A stretch of DNA of 64,000 bases, taken from Thermovibrio ammonificans HB-1 (lineage in GTDB: Bacteria > Aquificota > Aquificia > Desulfurobacteriales > Desulfurobacteriaceae). Numbering within the stretch: the first letter of the stretch is position 1; the number at the start of each line of letters is the position of its first letter. Below the pieces are notes generated by a model. The model ran no database searches and was not told where the DNA came from. It saw nothing but the letters and a program-made list of their open reading frames with translations. Made by a program: the position numbers and the translations under genes. Shown here piece by piece: positions 24,707 to 34,289 of this stretch. The DNA is taken from NCBI RefSeq assembly GCF_000185805.1, contig NC_014926.1:948418-1012417 (forward strand), read 5' to 3'.

Positions 24707-25501
24707 ATGGAAGTTAGACAGATATCGGACGGAGTATACGAGATAAAGTGCGGAACAACCCACTACAGGGAAGTGAACCGAAAAATCAAAGAGCTCGTAA
24801 ACCAAGGGGCCAAGAAGGTAGTGCTGAGAGAAGTTTACGGGCAGCGCTACATAGGAACAGGAATAAAGGGAAAGGTGAAAATTGAGGTTCACGGAACGGC
24901 AGGAAACGACCTGGGCATTTTCCTCTACGGCCCCGAAATAGAGGTGTTCGGGAACGCCCAAGACGGTGTTGGCAACACCATGAGGGAAGGGAAAATAGTG
25001 GTTAGAGGCCACGCTGGAGACGTATGCGGCTACGGAATGAGGGGAGGAAAAGTTTACATAGAGGGGGACGTAGGCTACAGGGTGGGAATCCACATGAAGG
25101 GATACAAAAACCTCGTTCCCACCTTTATAGTGGGAGGAAAGGCGGGGAACTTCTTCGGCGAGTACATGGCCGGAGGCAGGCTCATACTGCTCGGGCTCAA
25201 CAGAAAGCCCGGAGAGGATATAGTGGGCGACTACTGTGCAACCGGAATGCACGGTGGCGTTATCTTCGTAAGGGGAGAAGTTCCCAAAAGGTACCTGGGC
25301 AAAGAGGTCAAAGTGTTTGAGCCGACCTTAGAGGATATGAAACTTTTAACGGAAGAGCTGAAAGGCTTCTCCGAAGCCTTCGGGATACCGGTAGATGAAA
25401 TTCTCTCCGAGCCCTTCACAAAGATTGTTCCCGTAAGCACAAGGCCTTACGGCCGAATGTACGCCCACAGGTGGGGTATAGCGGCCGGACTGATTAAGTA
25501 A
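24707..25501 (+). CDS. Glutamate synthase GXGXG-domain subunit
   Basis: A 264-residue right-handed beta-helix protein equal to domain 3 of GltB. Repeated glycine turns are visible: GTAGNDLGIFLYG, GNAQDGVGNTMREG, GHAGDVCGYGMRGG, GDVGYRVGIHM, GGKAGNFFGEYMAGG and CATGMHGGVIFVRG. It is structural, holding the synthase and amidotransferase parts. It is the last gene of the five-gene operon and is followed by a strong terminator. Confidence 0.9.
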   Translation: MEVRQISDGVYEIKCGTTHYREVNRKIKELVNQGAKKVVLREVYGQRYIGTGIKGKVKIEVHGTAGNDLGIFLYGPEIEVFGNAQDGVGNTMREGKIVVRGHAGDVCGYGMRGGKVYIEGDVGYRVGIHMKGYKNLVPTFIVGGKAGNFFGEYMAGGRLILLGLNRKPGEDIVGDYCATGMHGGVIFVRGEVPKRYLGKEVKVFEPTLEDMKLLTEELKGFSEAFGIPVDEILSEPFTKIVPVSTRPYGRMYAHRWGIAAGLIK

Positions 25502-25520
25502 TCTCCTGCAAAGCGGTAAC

Positions 25521-25551
25521 GGGGCCTGCCTTGTAGGCCCCGTTTGTCTTT
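25521..25551 (+). terminator. Intrinsic terminator of the glutamate synthase operon
   Basis: GGGGCCT, 7-base loop, AGGCCCC, then GTTTGTCTTT. It begins about 20 bases after the last stop codon. The rest of the gap to trpB holds only the promoter candidate below. Confidence 0.8.
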
Positions 25552-25646
25552 AAAACCGCCAAACACACCCCCAAGAAAGTGAAAACTCCCAGCTACAGCC
25601 GGAAACAGCCTCGGCCCTCCAAGCGATTTACTTCACCCGGAAAATT

Positions 25647-25655
25647 TGGTTAAAT
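25647..25655 (+). promoter_or_regulatory. Possible extended -10 promoter for trpB
   Basis: TG-G-TTAAAT, four of six matches, ends 37 bases before the TTG start. Weak but the only candidate after the terminator; no leader peptide or attenuator is seen. Confidence 0.3.
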
Positions 25656-25692
25656 TTGGCATAGCAGAGGCTCTACTGTCAGGAGGTCCACC

Positions 25693-26901
25693 TTGTACAA
25701 CTACCCCGACTCCCTCGGAAAGTTCGGCCCCTTCGGAGGAAAGTTCGTTCCCGAAACCTTAATGGCGGCTCTTTCGGAGCTTGAGGAGAAGTACAGAGAG
25801 CTTAAAGAGGACGAAAGCTTCCAATCCGAATTCAGAAAACTCCTAAAACAGTACGTAGGAAGGCCCACTCCCCTGCAGCCTGCCGAGCGCCTATCGGAGT
25901 TCCTCGGGAACGGCATTAAAGTTTACCTGAAAAGGGAAGACCTCAACCACACCGGAGCCCACAAAATCAACAACGCCCTGGGTCAGGCGCTCCTTGCCAA
26001 GAGAATGGGTAAGAAGAGGATAATAGCCGAAACCGGAGCAGGCCAGCACGGCGTTGCAACGGCTACCGCCTGCGCCTTCCTGGGGCTTGAGTGCATAGTA
26101 TACATGGGGGAGGAGGACGTTCACAGACAGGCCCTAAACGTTTTCAGGATGGAGCTTCTCGGCGCCAAGGTAGAGGTTGTCAAAAGCGGCAGCAGAACAC
26201 TTAAAGACGCGGTAAACGAAGCCATAAGGGACTGGGTAACAAACGTCAGGACCACCCACTACATCATCGGCTCGGCGGTAGGCCCTCACCCCTACCCCAT
26301 GATAGTTAGGGACTTTCAGTCGGTTATAGGAAAGGAGACCAGAGAACAGATACTCAAAGCCGAGGGACGGCTGCCCGACGCAATAGTGGCCTGTGTGGGC
26401 GGAGGGAGCAACGCAATCGGCATCTTCTACCCCTTCATAGAAGATAAAGAGGTGGAACTTATAGGCGTAGAGGCTGGGGGCTACGGCCTGGACACCGACA
26501 AACACGCAGCAACCCTGTGCAAGGGTAAAGTCGGCGTTTTCCACGGGGCCAAGTCCTACCTGCTCCAGAACGAAGACGGCCAGGTAACCCCCACCCACTC
26601 GGTATCTGCAGGCCTCGACTACCCGGGAGTAGGACCGGAGCACTCACTCTTAAAGGAGGTTAAAAGGGCCCAATACTACGCGGTAACCGACGAAGAGGCC
26701 CTCGAGGCCTTCCAGGTACTCTCAAGAACCGAGGGGATAATACCGGCCCTTGAAAGCTCCCACGCCGTTGCCTGGGTTCTTAAGAACAGGGAGAAGCTTA
26801 AAGGTAAAACGGTTGTGATAAACCTCTCGGGAAGAGGCGATAAAGACGTTAACCAGGTAAAAGAGATTCTCGAAGAGCGACCGGAGCTTAGAATATGGTA
26901 G
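25693..26901 (+). CDS. trpB: Tryptophan synthase beta chain
   Basis: A 402-residue PLP enzyme condensing indole with serine. It begins with the TrpB1 signature [19 protein letters not shown]. The PLP lysine is in [18 protein letters not shown], the catalytic Glu in AETGAGQHG, and the phosphate loop is [13 protein letters not shown] is the start because AGGAGGT lies five bases before it and the next ATG is far inside. No trpA or other trp gene adjoins. Its end overlaps the GGDEF/EAL gene by 7 bases. Confidence 0.95.
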   Translation: MYNYPDSLGKFGPFGGKFVPETLMAALSELEEKYRELKEDESFQSEFRKLLKQYVGRPTPLQPAERLSEFLGNGIKVYLKREDLNHTGAHKINNALGQALLAKRMGKKRIIAETGAGQHGVATATACAFLGLECIVYMGEEDVHRQALNVFRMELLGAKVEVVKSGSRTLKDAVNEAIRDWVTNVRTTHYIIGSAVGPHPYPMIVRDFQSVIGKETREQILKAEGRLPDAIVACVGGGSNAIGIFYPFIEDKEVELIGVEAGGYGLDTDKHAATLCKGKVGVFHGAKSYLLQNEDGQVTPTHSVSAGLDYPGVGPEHSLLKEVKRAQYYAVTDEEALEAFQVLSRTEGIIPALESSHAVAWVLKNREKLKGKTVVINLSGRGDKDVNQVKEILEERPELRIW

Positions 26902-28118
26902 ACGAGGTTACAGGCCTACCTTCCAGGAAGTCCTTCTTCAACAAGCTCAGGAGTGTAGAGCCCGGAACACCCGTAATAATTGCCATATTCGACATAGACG
27001 ACTTTAAGTTCGTAAACTTCTCCCACGGTTACCAGCTGGGAGACGCCGTTTTAAAGGCCACCGGCCACCACCTAAAAAGGGTGTTTAAGAAGTATTTCTC
27101 CCACTTCTTCGTAGCAAGAACGGGAGCAAACCAGTTTTCGGTCCTGCTCTTTGACAAAGTTCCGATTATCCGGATTAAAGAGGTATTCAACCGCCACATC
27201 CACCTCATAGAGTTCAAGCTGAAAGATGAGTTCATCAGGGTAACCGTTAGCGGCGGAGTCAGCAGCGGACAGGAGCAGTACTTTGAAGTCTTTTCACAGG
27301 CGGAAGACGCCCTCTACACCGCAAAGAGGGAGGGCAAAAACGAGCTGGTCTTCTACCAGCACTTCAGCCTTCAGGACGCCAAGAAGTTCAGAGAAATAAG
27401 ACAGAAGCTCATAGAGGCGATAAGGAACAAGGCCGTATTCCCCTGTTTCCAGCCGATAGTCTCGTTAAGAACCGGCGAGATATTCGGATACGAAGTGCTA
27501 TCGAGAATAAAATACAGAGACGAAATCCTAAAGGGAGACTACGTTTTCTCGGTTGCAGACTCCCTCGCCCTTACCCCCGAAATAGACAAACTCCTCTTTA
27601 TAAACACCATAAAGTTCTTCGGCCCCTACAAGCTCTTTTTCAACCTCTCAATGAAGTACTTCTTCAGGGAGCTTAACACCATTTTCCAGATAGCCAAACA
27701 GTACAACCTGGACCTCTCAAACGTGATATTTGAAATAACCGAGTCCCAAAAACTCATGAGCGAAAAGGCGGCAATCAGCATATTCACCCTATTTAAAGAG
27801 TTCAACGCCGGAATAGCAATAGACGATTTCGGGGCGGGCTACTCAAACTTCATGTACCTGAAAAAGTTCCCCGCAGACGTTATAAAAATCGACGGCAGCT
27901 TCATCCGCGGGGCAAAAGAGGACAGGAAAGACCTGACCATAGTGAAGTCCATAGTTGAAGTGGGGAAGGCCTTTAAGCTGAGAACCCTTGCAGAGTTCAT
28001 AGAAGACGAAGAGACCTACCGCCTGATGAAGGCGATAGGGGTTTCCCTGGGGCAGGGCTACTTCATAGGTAAGCCCGCCCCAGAGCCCGTAGAGGTGAGG
28101 GTGGAGCTGTCGCCTTAA
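26895..28118 (+). CDS. GGDEF/EAL protein, degenerate cyclase and probably active c-di-GMP phosphodiesterase
   Basis: A 407-residue cytoplasmic protein without membrane segments. In the GGDEF domain (1-155), [18 protein letters not shown] keeps metal and guanine contacts, but the signature loop is TGANQF, so cyclase activity is unlikely. The EAL domain (about 175-400) keeps the EAL Glu as EVL, Asn in FNLSMK, Glu in [14 protein letters not shown], Lys in VIKIDGSFI, and Glu in AEFIE, and reads as catalytically complete. It overlaps trpB by 7 bases and shares a TTAA stop palindrome with convergent tyrS. It may control pili or attachment. Confidence 0.85.
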   Translation: MVDEVTGLPSRKSFFNKLRSVEPGTPVIIAIFDIDDFKFVNFSHGYQLGDAVLKATGHHLKRVFKKYFSHFFVARTGANQFSVLLFDKVPIIRIKEVFNRHIHLIEFKLKDEFIRVTVSGGVSSGQEQYFEVFSQAEDALYTAKREGKNELVFYQHFSLQDAKKFREIRQKLIEAIRNKAVFPCFQPIVSLRTGEIFGYEVLSRIKYRDEILKGDYVFSVADSLALTPEIDKLLFINTIKFFGPYKLFFNLSMKYFFRELNTIFQIAKQYNLDLSNVIFEITESQKLMSEKAAISIFTLFKEFNAGIAIDDFGAGYSNFMYLKKFPADVIKIDGSFIRGAKEDRKDLTIVKSIVEVGKAFKLRTLAEFIEDEETYRLMKAIGVSLGQGYFIGKPAPEPVEVRVELSP

Positions 28119-29338
28119 CCGGAAGTCAACTTAACGTTTTCGGGCTTTATCTTGGCAAAGCGCCTCTTGCCCACCTGAACGACAAACTCCCCTGCAAGCA
28201 GGTCCACTTTGTAGTCTTCGTCGAGGATTTTCCGGCCGTCTATCCTGACGGCACCGCCCCTTATCTGACGCCTGCCCTCGCTGGTAGACTTAACAAGCCC
28301 TAAGATTTTCAGTAACTTGGGCAGCCAAATCGGGTTTTCGGGAACTTCAACTTCGGGCTCGGGGATTTCGGGGGGAAGCTCCCTTCGGGAGAAGACCCTC
28401 TCGAAGTGCTCCCTCGCCCTCTTTGCGGCTTCTTCACCGTGGAAAGTGGCAACTATGGTCTCTGCAAGGCGTTTCTTTGCCTCCATCGGGTGGAGCCGCC
28501 CCTCCTTAACGGCCCGCTCCATCTCCTCTATCTCCTCCTCCGGAACGCGGGTAACGAGCCTGTAGTAACGCCACATGAGCTCGTCGGAAATCCTCATCAC
28601 TTTACCGAACTGCTCCTCCGGAGGCTCAAGTATCCCTATGTAGTTACCGAGGCTCTTACTCATCTTCTGAACGCCGTCGAGCCCCTCCAAAATGGGCATC
28701 ATTATGCAGACCTGTTCCTCCTGACCGTACTCCCTTTGAAGGTGGCGCCCCATCAGGAGGTTGAACTTCTGGTCGGTTCCCCCGAGCTCAACGTCGGCCT
28801 TTAACACAACCGAGTCGTAGCCCTGAAGGAGGGGATAGATGAACTCGTGAATGTGTATGGGCCTGCCTTCCTTAAAGCGCTTCTCAAAGTCGTCCCTCTC
28901 AAGCATTCTTGCCACTGTGTACTTGGAGGCAAGCTTTATGAGGTCGGCGGCGCTCATCTGGCCGAGCCACTCGCTGTTGAAAACCACAACGGTTTTTTCG
29001 GGGTCGAGTATCTTGAAAACCTGCTGTGCGTAAGTTTCTGCGTTTTTAAGAACCTCCTCCCTTGTGAGGGGCGGGCGGGTTTCGTTCTTGCCCGTAGGGT
29101 CCCCTATCATTGCGGTAAAGTCGCCTATGAGGAAGTAAACCTCGTGACCGAGCTCCTGAAAGTCCCTGAGCTTCCAAAGGAGAACCGTATGGCCCAGGTG
29201 AAGGTCGGGGGCCGTAGGGTCAAACCCCGCCTTAATGCGGAGCTTCCTACCCGACTTCAGTTTCTCCAAAAGCTCCTCTTCCCCTATAATCTCGGCGGTT
29301 CCCCTCTTTATAACTTTTAACTGCTCCTGCGGGGTCAT
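28115..29338 (-). CDS. tyrS: Tyrosyl-tRNA synthetase
   Basis: A 407-residue class I synthetase. HIGH appears as HLGH in [11 protein letters not shown] and KMSKS in [15 protein letters not shown]. The specificity region [26 protein letters not shown] is typical of the TyrZ-like bacterial group. The C-terminal S4 RNA-binding domain (about 340-405, [20 protein letters not shown]) is present. Last gene of an overlapping chain lysS-lolC-like-acetyltransferase-tyrS. Confidence 0.95.
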   Translation of the reverse strand: MTPQEQLKVIKRGTAEIIGEEELLEKLKSGRKLRIKAGFDPTAPDLHLGHTVLLWKLRDFQELGHEVYFLIGDFTAMIGDPTGKNETRPPLTREEVLKNAETYAQQVFKILDPEKTVVVFNSEWLGQMSAADLIKLASKYTVARMLERDDFEKRFKEGRPIHIHEFIYPLLQGYDSVVLKADVELGGTDQKFNLLMGRHLQREYGQEEQVCIMMPILEGLDGVQKMSKSLGNYIGILEPPEEQFGKVMRISDELMWRYYRLVTRVPEEEIEEMERAVKEGRLHPMEAKKRLAETIVATFHGEEAAKRAREHFERVFSRRELPPEIPEPEVEVPENPIWLPKLLKILGLVKSTSEGRRQIRGGAVRIDGRKILDEDYKVDLLAGEFVVQVGKRRFAKIKPENVKLTSG

Positions 29339-29820
29339 CTCTCCTCTCCTTCAAGTATTATCTCCATAGCCGTTTCATCACAGTTGGGGAATTTTACACA
29401 GTTTATACAGTCCCTCCAGATTTTATGGGGAAGGGTGTTCTTATCTATCTCCCTAAAGCCGAGCTTCCTGAAAAAGTCCACCTGGTATGTAAGGGTAAAA
29501 ACTCTGTTAATCCCGAGCTCAAGCGACTCCTCAAGGGCCCTCTTTACAAGGGCGGTGCCTATACCCTTTCCCGTGTGACCGGGAGCAACCGCCAGGGAGC
29601 GCACCTCCGCAAGGTTATCCCAGAAAACAGAGAGGGCACACACGCCCAGAACCGTTCCGTCCTCTTCGTAAACCCAGAACTCCCTTATGTTCTCGTAGAT
29701 GCTGTTTATGGAACGGGGAAGCATAAGCCCCAGTTTGGCGTAGTGGTTAACGAGGAACTGAATGCTCTCCGCATCCTGAACTTTTGCCTTCCTAATGGTG
29801 CCGGGAACGCTCCTGCTCAA
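29335..29820 (-). CDS. GNAT acetyltransferase, short ArgA-like
   Basis: A 161-residue cytoplasmic acetyltransferase. The acetyl-CoA loop is [15 protein letters not shown] (the RxxGxG region), preceded by LAEVRSLAV and followed by [11 protein letters not shown]. The tail carries a cysteine cluster, [13 protein letters not shown], seen in short N-acetylglutamate synthase-like proteins that lack the kinase domain. First step of arginine synthesis is therefore likely but not proven. Four-base overlaps join it to both neighbours. Confidence 0.75.
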   Translation of the reverse strand: MSRSVPGTIRKAKVQDAESIQFLVNHYAKLGLMLPRSINSIYENIREFWVYEEDGTVLGVCALSVFWDNLAEVRSLAVAPGHTGKGIGTALVKRALEESLELGINRVFTLTYQVDFFRKLGFREIDKNTLPHKIWRDCINCVKFPNCDETAMEIILEGEER

Positions 29821-31043
29821 CTCTCCCCCATCCTAAGAACTTTCACAGGCTCAGTTTTCGCCGCCCTCAGCGCCGGGTAAACCGTTGCAATCCCGCTTAT
29901 GATTAGGGCCGCAACGGCGGCAACTACGCAGTCTGCAAGGTGGAGCTGAAAGGGAAGGTGGTCTATGTAGTAAACGTCCGGCGGCAGGGGAATGAGCTTA
30001 AACTTCTCGCCGAAAACGGAAACGGCAATCCCGATTGCCTCACCCAAAATAGTGCCGATTGCCCCTATCAGAAGCCCCTGAAGGACGAAAACTTTCACGA
30101 TAAAGCCGTTTTCCGCCCCCACGGTTTTCAGTATGGCAATATCCCTGGACTTTGAGCTCACCGTCATCATGAGAAGGCTGGAGATGTTGAAAGAGGCAAC
30201 AACCACAATCAGCGTCAGAATCAGGAACATGGCGAGCTTCTCAAGCTTCAGTGCCGAGAAGAGGCTCTTATTTAAAGATATCCAGTCCTGAACCGAGTAG
30301 GCAGGGCCGAGGACGGCCTCTATCTGCCTCTCAACGGGTTTAACGAGGTTAAGGTCCCTAACCTTAACCATTAAACCCGTAACAGAATCTCCGAAACCGA
30401 ATGCCTTACGAACGGCGTCAAGGTGGGCAAGAACCAAGGAGGAGTCAAACTGATACATCCCCACCTCGAATATGCCCACCACGGTGAACTTGGCCGTTCG
30501 GGGTATAACGCCGAAAGGGGTCTTCCTGCCGTAGGGAGATATAAAGGTGATTTCGTCTCCCACCGTTATGCCGAGAGTATCGGCAAGAATACGCCCGATT
30601 ACCACACCCTTCGGGGAGCTCTCAAAGAGCTTCCAGTCTCCAACAACCATGTGCCGGGGAATGGAGGTAACTTTTGGCTCAAGGGCGGGAACACACCCCC
30701 TTATGGAAGCACTTGCGGCTGTTTGGGCCTGACCGGCCGTGGCCATAGCCGGAACGTAGATAAACGGCTCAACACCTACAACGCCCTTAATCTTCGATAT
30801 CACGTGCTGAGCGTAGTCGTAACGAACAAAGGGACCCGAACGCTTCATCACTATTATGTCGGCGTTGGCAGAAAGAAGCCGCTTCTTTATGGCGTCTTGG
30901 AAGCCGGTCATAACGGAGTTAACGATTATAAGGGCGGCCACCCCCACAACAACGCCGAGAACTGCAATCAAAACGGCGAAGGAGTGGTAGCCGCCCTTGG
31001 GCTTTAAACTCCTAACCGCAAGCCACAGAAGGAGCGGGTTCAA
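29817..31043 (-). CDS. Lipoprotein-releasing (LolC/LolE-type) ABC permease
   Basis: A 408-residue inner-membrane protein. One N-terminal membrane helix (about 20-45, [20 protein letters not shown]), a large periplasmic MacB/Lol core (50-265), and three C-terminal helices (about 270-395). The conserved loop [19 protein letters not shown] and the EAIGI segment mark the FtsX-like domain. It should help move outer-membrane lipoproteins out of the inner membrane. No LolD ATPase is adjacent. Coupled to lysS upstream by ATGA. Confidence 0.87.
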   Translation of the reverse strand: MNPLLLWLAVRSLKPKGGYHSFAVLIAVLGVVVGVAALIIVNSVMTGFQDAIKKRLLSANADIIVMKRSGPFVRYDYAQHVISKIKGVVGVEPFIYVPAMATAGQAQTAASASIRGCVPALEPKVTSIPRHMVVGDWKLFESSPKGVVIGRILADTLGITVGDEITFISPYGRKTPFGVIPRTAKFTVVGIFEVGMYQFDSSLVLAHLDAVRKAFGFGDSVTGLMVKVRDLNLVKPVERQIEAVLGPAYSVQDWISLNKSLFSALKLEKLAMFLILTLIVVVASFNISSLLMMTVSSKSRDIAILKTVGAENGFIVKVFVLQGLLIGAIGTILGEAIGIAVSVFGEKFKLIPLPPDVYYIDHLPFQLHLADCVVAAVAALIISGIATVYPALRAAKTEPVKVLRMGES

Positions 31044-32593
31044 CTCTCCTTAACCTCTTCCTTCTTCTCCTCTCTCCTCTCGGGCCTGAGCTGAGGGAAG
31101 AGGAGAACTTCCCTGATGGAGTCTTTATCGGTAAAGAGCATAACGAGCCTGTCTATTCCTATCCCCTCGCCGGCGGTGGGAGGCATACCGTACTCAAGGG
31201 CGGTAACAAAATCGGCGTCGTACTCCATGGCCTCCTCGTCTCCCCTCGCCTTCTCCTGGAGCTGCTGCTTAAAGCGCCTTGCCTGCTCCTCGGGGTTGTT
31301 GAGCTCACTGTAGGCGTTTGCAACCTCACGGCCGTAGATGAAAAGCTCAAACCGCTCAACAAGCTCGGGGTTACCGCGCTTCTCCTTGGCAAGGGGCGAT
31401 ATAGCCTTGGGGAAATCTACAACGAAGGTCGGCTGGATAAGCTCGGGCTCTACCAGCTTCTCAAAGAGCTCCTGAACTCTCTTAAAGTGGGAGAGCTTCT
31501 CGGCGTTCTCTATCTCGAGCTCCTTGGCCTTTTGAAGAACCTTCTCCTCGTTGTGGAGGAGCTCATCGGGGGTGAGTCCGGTCTTCTTCGAGAGCTCCTC
31601 AAGGTAGGAGATTCTCCTGAAGGGCCTCTTAAAGGAGATTTTCGTTCCCTGATACTCTATCTCCCTAACGCCGGGGCCGTAGAGCCTATCCAGGAGAAAC
31701 TCAAAGAGCTCCTCGGTCATCTCCATAAGGTCGTAGTAGTCGGCGTAGGCCATGTACCACTCAACCATCGTAAACTCGGGGTTGTGGCGGGTGCTTATCC
31801 CCTCGTTACGGAAGTTCTTGCCCAGCTCGTAAACCCGCTCAAAACCCCCAACCAGAAGCCTCTTCAGGTAGAGCTCGGGGGCTATTCTCAGGTAAACGTC
31901 TATGTCGAGGGCGTTGTAGTGGGTGATGAAGGGCTTTGCGGCCGCTCCCGAAGCTATAGGCTGAAGGATTGGGGTCTCAACCTCCAGAAAACCCCTGCTG
32001 TCGAGGAACTCCCTTATGGCCTTTATAACCTCGGTTCTGGTTCTGAATACCTCCCTGACCTCCGGGTTCACTATGAGGTCGAGGTAGCGCTGACGGTAGC
32101 GCTTCTCGGTATCTTTCAAGCCGTGCCACTTTTCGGGCAAGGGCCTTAAAGACTTGGTAAGGGGGGTGAGCTCCTTAACCTCAAGGGTCAGCTCGCCGGT
32201 TCTGGTTCTGAAAAGGGTCCCCTTTACCCCAACGATGTCGCCGATATCTATGAGCCTCTTAAAAACCTTGTTGTAGAACTCTTCCCCTACCGTGTCCCGC
32301 CTGATGTAGCACTGGAGCCTGCCGCTTTCGTCCTGAATGTGGAAGAAGGCGGCCTTGCCCATAACCCTCATGGAGACTATACGGCCGGCAAGGGAGAACT
32401 CCTGGGAGGGAAGCTCTTCTCCCTCGCGCTCCTCCTGGCTTTTCACCCTGCCGAAACGGGCAATAAGCTCACCGGCTTTGGCGTTAACGTCGAACTTATA
32501 GGCGTAGGGCTCGTAGCCGAGCTCTTTCAGCTTCTCTACCTTTTCCTTCCGCTGCTCTACTATCTTGTGCTCCAGACTCTTCTCCTCTGCCAT
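31040..32593 (-). CDS. lysS: Lysyl-tRNA synthetase, class II
   Basis: A 517-residue synthetase. An N-terminal OB-fold anticodon-binding domain (about 65-150, [21 protein letters not shown]) is followed by the class II core. Motif 1 lies in [12 protein letters not shown], motif 2 in [23 protein letters not shown], and motif 3 in [19 protein letters not shown]-like sequence (here EYGMPP...[10 protein letters not shown]). First gene of a four-gene overlapping operon. Its promoter -10 is embedded in a palindrome. Confidence 0.95.
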   Translation of the reverse strand: MAEEKSLEHKIVEQRKEKVEKLKELGYEPYAYKFDVNAKAGELIARFGRVKSQEEREGEELPSQEFSLAGRIVSMRVMGKAAFFHIQDESGRLQCYIRRDTVGEEFYNKVFKRLIDIGDIVGVKGTLFRTRTGELTLEVKELTPLTKSLRPLPEKWHGLKDTEKRYRQRYLDLIVNPEVREVFRTRTEVIKAIREFLDSRGFLEVETPILQPIASGAAAKPFITHYNALDIDVYLRIAPELYLKRLLVGGFERVYELGKNFRNEGISTRHNPEFTMVEWYMAYADYYDLMEMTEELFEFLLDRLYGPGVREIEYQGTKISFKRPFRRISYLEELSKKTGLTPDELLHNEEKVLQKAKELEIENAEKLSHFKRVQELFEKLVEPELIQPTFVVDFPKAISPLAKEKRGNPELVERFELFIYGREVANAYSELNNPEEQARRFKQQLQEKARGDEEAMEYDADFVTALEYGMPPTAGEGIGIDRLVMLFTDKDSIREVLLFPQLRPERREEKKEEVKES

Positions 32594-32624
32594 CCTCTCT
32601 CTCCACTGGAAAGTTGGAATTTTC

Positions 32625-32641
32625 TGCCTAAAGTTTAGGCA
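32625..32641. promoter_or_regulatory. 17-bp palindrome over the lysS -10
   Basis: TGCCTAAA-g-TTTAGGCA is a perfect 8-bp inverted repeat with a one-base centre. It covers the lysS -10 and lies about 50 bases upstream of the mlaE -10, so it could be an operator serving one or both divergent operons. Confidence 0.45.
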
Positions 32642-32660
32642 TTTAGAAGGGAAACTTCAA
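32632..32660 (-). promoter_or_regulatory. lysS operon promoter
   Basis: On the minus strand TTGAAG (32660-32655), 17-base spacer, TAAACT (32637-32632). Transcription should start near 32625, giving a leader of about 30 bases with GAGAGAGAGG ahead of the ATG. Confidence 0.5.
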
Positions 32661-32693
32661 ACTGAACCAAAGAAATTGAATAAAAGGAAAGTG

Positions 32694-32699
32694 TATAAT
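32694..32699 (+). promoter_or_regulatory. mlaE operon -10
   Basis: A perfect TATAAT preceded by GTG. No convincing -35 with usual spacing. It lies 37 bases before the chosen GTG start. Confidence 0.5.
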
Positions 32700-32736
32700 T
32701 TACACGATTTTGAATCTACGATGATTGAGGGAGTCA

Positions 32737-33519
32737 GTGGTTAAACTCCTCGAGGCCGTAGGAAGGTGGGTAATCGCCTTCTTGGAGTTCTGGGGAAGGT
32801 GGTTCCTGCTCTCTGCAAAGGCCGTAACCCTTGCATTTAAGCCGCCGCTGAGGCTCAAGAGGTTTATCTACTACCTTGCAACCATAGGCTCAGACTCCAT
32901 ACCGGTGATAGCGGTAACGAGCCTGTTCACAGGCGGCGTTATCGCCCTTGAGACCTACAACGCCTTCCACAGGTTCAACGCAGAGTTCATGATAGGCGCG
33001 GTTGTGGCAATCTCGATGGCCAGGGAGCTCTCTCCGGTTCTCTCAGCGCTGCTCGTAACCGCCCGCTCGGGCTCTGCTATGGCAGCCGAGATAGGAACCA
33101 TGAGGGTTACAGAGCAGATAGACGCCCTGGAGATGATGGCCGTAAACCCCATTAAGTTCCTCATAACCCCAAGGATATACGCCACAACCATTTCTCTGGT
33201 GTTCCTTACCGTTATAGCCGACATAATAGGCTACATAGGGGGATACCTGGTAAGCGTCCACATCTTCGGCGTTAACAAGACCCTCTACCTGAGGTACACC
33301 CAGAACTTCGCCCATATGGAAGACGTGTTTCACGGCCTCATAAAGGCCGCCGTTTTCGGCTTTCTCCTCTCCACTATAAGCTGCCTCTACGGATACTACA
33401 CGAGAGGAGGAGCAAAAGGGGTCGGAGAGTCCACTACAAAGGCGGTTGTCTCTTCCTCGATAGCGATTCTCATATTCGACTACCTGATAACCTACCTGCT
33501 GAGGCTCTTTAACCTATGA
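32737..33519 (+). CDS. mlaE: MlaE-type lipid-transport ABC permease
   Basis: A 260-residue inner-membrane permease of the MlaE/YrbE family (phospholipid transport between membranes). The conserved core is RELSPVLSALLVTARSGSAMAAEIGTM, with EQIDALEMMAVNP following; about five hydrophobic segments are visible. GTG 32737 is preferred since GAGGGAG lies just upstream; an in-frame TTG at 32725 is the alternative. It overlaps the ATPase gene by four bases. Confidence 0.92.
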   Translation: MVKLLEAVGRWVIAFLEFWGRWFLLSAKAVTLAFKPPLRLKRFIYYLATIGSDSIPVIAVTSLFTGGVIALETYNAFHRFNAEFMIGAVVAISMARELSPVLSALLVTARSGSAMAAEIGTMRVTEQIDALEMMAVNPIKFLITPRIYATTISLVFLTVIADIIGYIGGYLVSVHIFGVNKTLYLRYTQNFAHMEDVFHGLIKAAVFGFLLSTISCLYGYYTRGGAKGVGESTTKAVVSSSIAILIFDYLITYLLRLFNL

Positions 33520-34289
33520 GGGAAGCGATAATAGTTGAGAACCTGAAAAAGCGCTTCGGCAATAAGGTTGTCCACAACGGCGTGAGCTTCACCGTTTACG
33601 ACGGCGAAATTTTCGTGATAATGGGGCCGTCGGGAACGGGAAAGAGCGTTCTGCTGAAGCAGATAGCAAGGCTCATAATCCCCGACGAGGGGAGGATAAA
33701 GGTTTACGACTTCGACGTTATAAACCTGAAAGAGGAGGAGCTTGAGCGCTTCAGGGAGACGCTTACTTACGTTTTCCAGAGCGGAGCGCTCTTTGACTCC
33801 TACCCGGTTTGGTACAACGTGGCCTTCTACCTCATAGAGAAGAAGGGCGTGAAGGAGAGAGTGGCCCGGGAAAAGGCCAGCTACTACCTGTCGCTCCTGG
33901 GGCTTTCCGGAACGGAAGACCTATTCCCCAGCGAGCTCTCGGGAGGTATGAGAAAGAGGGTGGCCGTTGCAAGGGCCCTGTGTATGAACCCAAAGTGCAT
34001 ACTGTTCGACGAGCCCACCTCGGGCCTTGACCCGGTGATGACGGCAATTTTCGACAGGCTGATTCTGAGGCTGCGGAGCGAGTTTAACAAGACCTGCGTT
34101 GTTGTGAGCCACGACGTTACAAGCGCCTTCAGGATAGCCGACAGGATAGCGATACTCTTTAACGGCAGGGTGGTTGAAGTGGGAACGCCGGAAGAGATTA
34201 GAAACAGTAAAAACCCAGTTGTTAAACAGTTCATCAACGGAGAACCTGAAGGGCCTATAACCGAAGCTCTGGAGCGTGAAGATGGGTAA
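33516..34289 (+). CDS. mlaF: MlaF-type lipid-transport ATPase
   Basis: A 257-residue ABC ATPase. Walker A is GPSGTGKSVLLK, the Q-loop is YVFQSGALFDS (the MlaF-type), the signature is ELSGGMRKRVAVARAL, and Walker B CILFDEPTSGLDP with the H-switch VVSHD. It pairs with the MlaE permease to drive lipid movement. The tail overlaps the mlaD start. No mlaB, mlaC or mlaA lies nearby. Confidence 0.93.
   Translation: MREAIIVENLKKRFGNKVVHNGVSFTVYDGEIFVIMGPSGTGKSVLLKQIARLIIPDEGRIKVYDFDVINLKEEELERFRETLTYVFQSGALFDSYPVWYNVAFYLIEKKGVKERVAREKASYYLSLLGLSGTEDLFPSELSGGMRKRVAVARALCMNPKCILFDEPTSGLDPVMTAIFDRLILRLRSEFNKTCVVVSHDVTSAFRIADRIAILFNGRVVEVGTPEEIRNSKNPVVKQFINGEPEGPITEALEREDG

Noticed and set aside
25502-25692. 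A riboswitch, T-box or trp attenuator before trpB
   Set aside because: Apart from the upstream terminator and a weak -10, no foldable conserved element or Trp-rich leader peptide was seen.
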